Positions 57,579 to 64,000 of a stretch of 64,000 nt of DNA are shown here, piece by piece. Position 1 is the stretch's first letter. Every line of letters starts with the position of its first letter. The notes under the pieces were generated by a model that worked only from the letters and a program-made list of their open reading frames with translations, was not told the DNA's origin and did not search any database. Both the position numbers and the translations under genes were made by a program. Source of the stretch: Hofstenia miamia (taxonomy: Eukaryota > Xenacoelomorpha > Acoela); assembly GCA_004352715.1 (NCBI GenBank), contig SCFE01000028.1, positions 418,908-482,907 on the forward strand, in the 5' to 3' direction.

Positions 57579-59190
57579 AACAATTTGCCAATAAATTTGG
57601 TTTTTGCAAAATGTAATTGAACCCTTAAAATACAATTTTTTAAATTCTACTAAACTATTTTTTCTTAAAACTATGTATATTCAAATTATAATTTTTCTAT
57701 GAACAATTCTAAATTCATTTTATTAGTTAATTGGCAAGAAATTTCAGAACTTACGGCGGGGTCCAATGGAACCTAATCGTAATGTGAGGGTTAAATAAAT
57801 GCACAAATACATTTTTAAATGAATATAAATATATACCTATACTATATAATTAATTCTGATTTTTTTCAGATTGATGTAGTGACTTCGCATAAATTATTCC
57901 TATATATAATTATTAACCTTCCACAACTTAAGGATTTGTGCACATTTTTCATGTTCTAGTGACAAAAATTTTAAACGCTGTTAGCTTAAAAATATTACCG
58001 TTATGTTTAATTTGAAAGTACCGTGTGATACATTTTTGTAATTGATCTGGCTTTGCCCAGCGACCTATGAATTTGGGCACGATGCACTTCAATTGATTTG
58101 GAATATCTTTGCTTCGATTGCATCAAAATCTTATAAATACTTGAACGTTAGGCATGGAGAGAATTTAAATCTTTTTCAAAAATTAAAAATTTTCAAAGAA
58201 AAATTGTTAATCTTTTTAATTAATTCAGCTACAGCAATACGCTTTAGTAGAAATTTCAACATAGCCATTAAAGCATGTCCCCAATAGACTTCGCGATACC
58301 GCACAACTTTCAAATTTGCTCAAGGGTGGACTTGTGTTGGACATACCTGTGTGGGTTGCGAGCATACCACAACCGCGTGGATGTGGGTTGAGTAGTTTCG
58401 TAAAAATTTGCGGGTTGTGTTGAGTAAGTAATTTCAAAACTGCGAGCAAATTTGCCGTTATGACTTTACATTTTATCTTGATAGCTTATCACTATCATTT
58501 ATACATTAATATGGGGCAACATCCCATAATTGTGATGCAGCTTTCATTTATTGAAGAACATTCAAATTATATATGAGAAGGAATTGATAAAGAAACAGCA
58601 TTATCGGCAATGGTTTGCTGTTACGTGACTTCATGTGTGAATAAATAAACAGAACAATATATATAAAAAATATATATATATATATATATTAGTGGAGTAG
58701 CTACGTCAGAGATGAACCGGCTATCGGCCTACAGTCGCTTTTAGATTTGGCAGTTTACCGCCCAAAATTATAAAATTTTTTCTTCGTTTGTGAGGAATTT
58801 CTGTGAAAATGTAAATTTCGAAAAAATTTTATAGTTTGAGCAATCTACAGTATTGCATTTAAAATAATAATTAAATTTAATTTCTGGAAATTTCCTTTTC
58901 AAACTAATTATCTCAACATCTCTACTAAATTGAAAAAAACAGTTGATAATATTAATATACGATACAACAACACGATAAGAAATAACATTGAGAAAACAAA
59001 ATATCTTGCAATTGTTATAGACAACCAATTGACATTTGAAGTCACATTAATAATCTCTGGTTTAAACTTTTTTATTAAGAATCCTTGGATCATCTGCACT
59101 GTCGTTTTTTCTTACCATGTTTTGACAAAAGGACTGCCATACCATGTCTCAAAAGGTTAACCAACAAGGTTAATTGTCATTAAATTTGTT
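54841..59190. other. Gene-free AT-rich stretch
   Basis: No recognised genes. (TA)n tracts at about 57546-57575 and 58670-58690. A GTGGGTTG/CGGGTTGTG-rich patch at about 58330-58430 is less AT-rich and may be a TE end. Confidence 0.45.
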
Positions 59191-59196
59191 ATGTTT

Positions 59197-59790
59197 TCAA
59201 CTGTAAAACGATTTCTCTTGTCTGATTAAATATGATTCATTCAGCAATGTGTTTATAATAACTTTGGATTTTTGAACACTTCGAAGCATTACAGGGTCTT
59301 TGGAATTTTGCAGTAGACTTTCCACATCACTCAAATTATTAATAGAACATTTGTAATGAAACAACTTCCAGGTATCTGGCTCTAACAAATTAATCACTTG
59401 ACGAAATTCCATGCCTTCCTGTTTTTTTGGTCATTATTTTTAATGTTAGATGTCCATTATCTATCAGTCGATTTCGCATGCTTTTAATTATAACCTCAAG
59501 TTTCCGGGGAAAGCGACCAAATTTATGGTTTTCTATAAGATGGATGTCTTTAAGTTCTTCAGAAGCAATTTTCTTTGCAATGTCCCGTTATTTTCTATTA
59601 GTAGTTCAAATGCCTTAATAGATCTTAATATTAATTTCTCAGCTCGTGTTAAATTTACACATTTGCCTTGAAGAACTTCAGAAAGAAAAGACAATTCTTG
59701 TAGTAGCAAAGCTAAATCATCTGGAAAATAAGTGTTGCTAAGACTAACTTCAGTTCTTGAAATTTTCCGAAAGCACTTTAAAATATTTTG
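59197..59790 (-). pseudogene. hAT/KIAA1586-like transposase-derived C-terminus
   Basis: Three minus-strand frames in order: LSNTYFPDDLALLLQELSFL followed by SEVLQGKCVNLTRAEKLILR (59760-59600); then EELKDIHLIENHKFGRFPRK and LEVIIKSMRNRLIDN (59590-59450); then MEFRQVINLLEPDTWKLFHY followed by LSDVESLLQN (59412-59300). The helical order and the L-[DE]-P-x-x-W block resemble the C-terminal part of hAT-derived proteins such as KIAA1586/ZMYM-like (family knowledge; resemblance judged by eye). Two frameshifts show decay. Confidence 0.45.
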
Positions 59791-60031
59791 TTGCCTCTTT
59801 ATGTTAGGATTCCAGTGTTACAGTTTTGAATTTTAAAATACTAGTGACCAGTTAATAAGATTATCTCACTATAGAAAGACAATTAGTCTAAGTAACATGC
59901 TTACTTTACCTACATTATCGTTTCAAAACTGCAAAACAAAGTACAATGTAACAAACAATGCTAAACTTACCTAAACTATCTGCCTTATTTCCGAGTTTTT
60001 TGAAACAACTACTGACTTCTAGGCTAGTTCA

Positions 60032-60058
60032 CTGTTTCGATTTGAAAATCATCCCCAG
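60032..60058 (-). ncRNA. Hammerhead-like motif of Penelope-like element 2
   Basis: On the minus strand: CTGGGGA, T, GATTT-TC-AAATC, GAAAC. The architecture is the same as the motif at 29790-29816 (7-base box, one extra T, 5-bp stem, GAAAC) with a different stem sequence that still pairs. Box position 4 is G instead of A, so catalysis is doubtful here. Confidence 0.4.
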
Positions 60059-60179
60059 AATAAAAAATTTGTGGGAATAATATTTACAATATACTACACT
60101 AAAATTTAATGATGTTTAAATTTTCATGCACTTAAAATAAATTTAATATGCTCATATTACTTTGTTGCTTGTTCAATAA

Positions 60180-61110
60180 TTGATGTTTGTAATGGTTCTT
60201 AATTATTAAAGCTTCTGCAATCTTTGTATTGGTTGTTCTCAGTATTATATTGTTCTTTTTAGCATGATCTTAATGCATATATATTTCTGACATTGATGAT
60301 CTGATAGATGTTCGTTTATCCTAGTTACAAAATGGCCCGATGTAAGAAATATAGTATTCTTCACAATTGTAATTATAGACAAGTGAGGAATCTAGCATTT
60401 TTTCAACAGGATCTTTGTTCTTAGAAATGTCTGAACGTTTTCTTTGATTGCAAAATTGGTGTTAACTTAGTTAATTTTAATCATGTATTAATGATCTTAA
60501 TTCGTGCTTTTAAGAGATGATTATGGTCCTCAATGTATGGTAATTTCCAATATATTGGTATTTTATCTTCATCATTTGCTTGGTTACACTCAATAGACTT
60601 TGAGGTGAGAGCTTGGTTAGCGATATTCTTAATCCATTTTGTGGATTATTATAATTTGAAGAAATTTTAATAATTCGATTTAATAAGCACTTAATTGTGT
60701 TTATCTTGTACTTTGGGTCACAAAAAGTTTGATAGGGAATGTATAACGTGGCATTTGATGGCCTGCGATACATTTTTATTTCCTGTCGTGTTGGTTAAAC
60801 ATTATTGTTACATCTAGAAAACTTATATTGCGATTTTGTTCTTCTTCTACTGTAAGTTGTATTTAAAAATTGCATAAAAATTTCTACATTTTCTTTATCA
60901 TTAAACAGCAAATATGTCATCAACCTATCTGTAATATATCAGTGGTATATTAATCTTGAGTGTTTTAATTTCTTTTTTAATTATATTCATGGCAAAGCTA
61001 TCCATGGAAGGACCTAATGTCGATCCCATTGCCATACCGTCAATTTATTCATATATAGTTCCATTAAAGATAAATTTTTCATTGAGACAATTTCCTTAAG
61101 CCTAGTATGG
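60180..61110 (-). pseudogene. Penelope-like element 2: RT and GIY-YIG remnant
   Basis: On the minus strand: DGMAMGSTLGPSMDSFAMN (60988-61042), the RT block before the catalytic box; YYR-stop-VDDIFA (60908-60937), where the first Tyr of YVDD is a TAG stop; YRRPSNATLYIPYQTFCDPK and YKINTIKCLLNRI (60773-60650), the thumb-side block usually written YRKPT...YLP; and YISYIGPFCN (about 60325-60355), from the GIY-YIG nuclease. Frame breaks throughout. It belongs to a clade different from element 1 or is much more diverged, since the two are not alignable at DNA level by eye. Confidence 0.75.
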
Positions 61111-61149
61111 GATATGGAAATTTCATGTTCTGGTATTAAATTCAAGATG

Positions 61150-61155
61150 TGATCA

Positions 61156-61192
<37 letters not shown>

Positions 61193-61195
61193 TAT
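61150..61195. repeat. (TA)n microsatellite
   Basis: TA tract at the 5' side of Penelope-like element 2; element 1 is also bordered by (TA)n. Confidence 0.9.
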
Positions 61196-61599
61196 GTAAT
61201 TGATACATATATAATTAATAAAATATGAATTTTTGTGAAGTGATCATTGTGATATTTGACAGAAAACCAAAAAAATATATAAACTATTCTAAAACTTGTT
61301 TAATCTCACATGTTCATAACCTGACTAGGTTAACCTGTTCGTAGCATGTTGGTACGTATACAATAAATAGAAAATTAACATATAACATTAAAATGATCGA
61401 TAATAATTGTTTTAAATGTGTATATGCCCTGCTCACAATAATCATGGCCCACATTTGTAAATACGCTGTTAAGTTTGAGCCTTCAGTAGGATACTAGGTC
61501 TCGTTAGTGAATATTATGTCTTAATTATTTATATTTAAAAATAATCTAATTTATCGAAGTAGTGCTTTGTATTTTACATCTTTAAAATATAAATTTCCA
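61196..61599. other. Gene-free AT-rich stretch
   Basis: Nothing recognised. Confidence 0.4.
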
Positions 61600-61715
61600 A
61601 GAATTCTAAATCAATTCAAATCAATTGATGGTGAAAATTCAAATCAAATCAAATCAATTAATTTGATATCAACATGTTGATATCAATTCAAATCAAAATC
61701 ACTGCAATCCTGATG
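61600..61715. repeat. TTGAT-rich dispersed repeat, copy 2 (inverted)
   Basis: Runs of AAATCAATT, with ATCAACATGTTGATATCAATTC at the centre (GATATCAACATGTTGATATC is a perfect 20-bp palindrome), ending GCAATCCTG. Inverted relative of 6856-6960. Confidence 0.6.
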
Positions 61716-61862
61716 TATATATATATATATATATATATNNNNNNNNNNNNNNNNNNNNNNNNNNNNNNNNNNNNNNNNNNNNNNNNNNNNNNNNNNNNNN
61801 NNNNNNNNNNNNNNNNNNNNNNNNNNNNNNNNNNNNNNNNNNNNNNNNNNNNNNNNNNNNNN

Positions 61863-61893
<31 letters not shown>
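61716..61893. repeat. (TA)n microsatellite with 124-N gap
   Basis: TA tracts on both sides of Ns 61739-61862. Confidence 0.95.
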
Positions 61894-61894
<1 letters not shown>

Positions 61895-63382
61895 CGAATG
61901 AATGCCTTACTGACCAGACAACTTTGGAAGTAAATATTGAGACCTACACAAATGTTTTAGGTTTGAGGTGCAGCAATAGTTAATAGGCACCCCTAGGGAT
62001 GAACGCACCAGGTGGGGATCGTCCCCTGATGAGATAATGGACTCCCAATAAATGCTAACCAAGTTGAAAAAAGTAACAATTTTCGGTCGAAATTTGGGTA
62101 CTCTATGATACATGTGCAAACAGCTATGTGTATGTGCTTGGATCAAAATCACAAAAATCATTAAAAAAATATTTGACAAATTCTTGAAGATTGAGGGCCC
62201 GCCCACGACCACATAGTGCACGACAACCCTGCTTGTATGGAGTGACTTTTATCCCGTAACACTACTCTGGGGTTTCTAAACAGTAGCTAAGTTTTTAGAG
62301 TTTTTTTACGGAATATTATTATACCTACTTTTTCTAACCACGAAAAAGTGTTTGAATAATGTGGGCTTATATTTCAGACCCAGTGACGACTCTCTCTAAC
62401 GGCTAAAATGTTTGATAACTTTCTTTAATGATTTCATCACGCATACAAATTAGAACAAAGTTAACTGCTGAGAATTTCGGGGTAGCTTTTAATTGCTTGT
62501 TTACAAAATATAATAAACGTTGATTACTCATATCATATGCATTGCGCCACTCTACATTGAAGAAATAATATGGTTAGACCTCTTAATAATTACAGTTAGC
62601 ACTTGCTTGCAGTTTGCAATGCACTAAATGCAATAGCGTTTGAATTACATTCATTGGAATGCTACAGATTGAAATACCGTATCATTTGATGGATGTAGGC
62701 TTAGATACCTGGACATATAGCACGGCGCATTTTTTGCAAAGCTAAGCGTTTTTTCAAATCCTTCTATGCAAAGTAAGTCTTTCTTAACCCAATTAACGCA
62801 GCCATTTTTACAATTTGTAATTTCTATAAAAAATGTTGAAATTCTCATAAGTCATTAAATAAAAATATCTTAAATATGAAAACAGTATATGGATAGAGGA
62901 TTGCTTTTTCATTTTCGCCCTTAATTTGTTCGTCCGAAGTCGTTGCGATTTACAAAAGACTAGTTGAGGCAATTATTGGTCATGAGCTTTGTTATCTATC
63001 TGAACACTTGGTGTCGGAAGAATTTTAAAAATTTTTAAAAAATTGCATTTTCTACTGAAAAAATATCAGTAGCTTCATGTCACTTCAAGCTCAGGAATAA
63101 TTTTATCACAAATTTTTACCATAACAGGGAAGCGCACATTCCCATAGTTGTGTTCAAACTCTTTGTAAATGTCGAAAAGCTTTGTTCTTTTAAAAGGAGA
63201 CTAAGCAGATTTTAAGATTTGATTACAACCTTAAATAATTAAAAATTATCACATTTTTAGACGCACTCTTTACTGAGAATTAGTTTGTATAAGTGAACAT
63301 GTGTTAGGCTAATTTTTTGAATAACAAACTATTAAATTTCTTTGCGGATTAGTGAATAATTATTTGTTAAATTTTTTAACAC
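61894..63382. other. Gene-free stretch
   Basis: Frames at 61907-62221 and 62651-62848 (minus) have no family resemblance. Confidence 0.4.
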
Positions 63383-63390
63383 ATAACTGC

Positions 63391-63595
63391 CAGAGCGTAC
63401 GCAAGATTTTTTGACGGGGGACATCTGCGTCATTACCAAATTTGTAAAAATATTGAGAAAATGGACCCTAAAAATTCACGATCTAGATTTTAAATTTTCC
63501 ATTTTTTACGAAAAGTTTTTTATCTACCAGTCAAAATCAAATTGGAAAACCTGACGGGGGACATTCCACCATGTTCCCCCTTGCGTACGCCACTG
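63391..63595. mobile_element. Complete hAT-like MITE, 205 bp
   Basis: The left end CAGAGCGTACGCAAG and the right end, read inward, CAGTGGCGTACGCAAG differ by one indel and one base. GACGGGGGACAT occurs inside both ends. Flanks ATAACTGC (63383-63390) and ATAACTGT (63596-63603) match at 7 of 8 positions. Same family as the fragment at 9846; the terminal CAGTGGCGTAC is also shared with the large element at 41792. Confidence 0.8.
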
Positions 63596-63603
63596 ATAAC
63601 TGT

Positions 63604-64000
63604 CCATCCCATTCCTAAACGGCGGTTCAAAGTTCAAACTGTATTTGGGAGTTTGTTTGTGAAGTTTATACAACAGAGGTAAAATCATACACTGCCACTA
63701 TCCTGAAGTATAGACTGCGCATCTTAAAATATTTTTTTTCATAATTATTTTCTTTATATAAATCTCTTATAGCAATTATTTTCTTGTTGAGATGTAATTT
63801 CGCAAGTACTATTTCAAGAGATTAATGCCTCAAGTGTAGTATTTCAAGATGAAATTCTTTGCATAAATTTTTTTTCTTAAAAACGAGATTTTTTTGAGTG
63901 TACTAATACAAAATAGTGCATACGAATTAATCCAAATGCAGTGAATGCAATATAATTTATAAATTATGTATTGAAAAATAAAATATGCATGTCAAGTTTT
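63604..64000. other. Gene-free AT-rich window end
   Basis: Nothing recognised. Confidence 0.4.

Noticed and set aside
58330-58430. GTGGGTTG-rich patch as a functional element
   Set aside because: Could be a TE terminus, but no partner end or duplication was found.

Overview
The window is strongly AT-rich eukaryotic DNA with long non-coding stretches, many (TA)n microsatellites and decayed transposons of several classes. Among the recognised sequences are P-like, piggyBac, Tc1/mariner, hAT-like, CR1/Jockey-type LINE and Penelope-like elements, C-type lectin-like domains, and a ZIC-family zinc-finger remnant. Together these point to an invertebrate animal. I cannot fix the species from sequence alone; a crustacean such as a copepod, or a cnidarian, would fit the TE mix, but that is a guess. 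A short block of (CCCTAA)n shows at least that the TTAGGG-type motif occurs here.

Layout. 0-2.1 kb: a minus-strand open frame that joins a P-element-like transposase C-terminus to a zinc-knuckle protein, then the 3' end of a LINE. 2.1-14.6 kb: mostly gene-free, with a Tc1 transposase remnant (10.1 kb) and a 684-bp hAT-like non-autonomous element (11.9-12.6 kb). 14.6-21.0 kb: a minus-strand LINE carrying PHD/RRM ORF1, endonuclease and RT, then an intact 510-aa type II membrane protein with three C-type lectin-like domains, then a second partial copy of the same LINE ORF1. 21.7-22.9 kb: a broken ZIC-like zinc-finger gene followed by two minisatellites. 24.2-31.1 kb: LINE 3' end, telomere-like block, piggyBac remnant, Penelope-like element 1. 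31.6-32.5 kb and 51.7-54.8 kb: two inverted paralogues of an unrecognised gene family built from a repeated [FIVM]E-x-A-x-L-I motif. 35-39 kb: foldback repeat, LINE remnant, possible LTR, Tc1 remnant. 41.8-44.8 kb: a hAT-like element of about 3 kb with a perfect 8-bp target duplication, holding mariner pieces. 59-61 kb: a hAT/KIAA1586-like transposase-derived pseudogene and Penelope-like element 2.

The host genes I would defend are the lectin-like gene (18515-20047) and the repeat-motif gene at 52153 with its shorter paralogue at 32366. Several other open stretches with plausible splice sites (21.07, 41.55, 45.42 and 54.27 kb) are listed as candidate exons of unknown genes. No tRNA, rRNA or CRISPR was recognised.

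Most likely to repay follow-up: the repeat-motif paralogue pair, which shares a promoter-proximal block and may have an acidic downstream exon; and a hammerhead-like RNA motif with matching architecture in both Penelope-like elements. Two exact direct duplications that meet at N runs are probably assembly artefacts.
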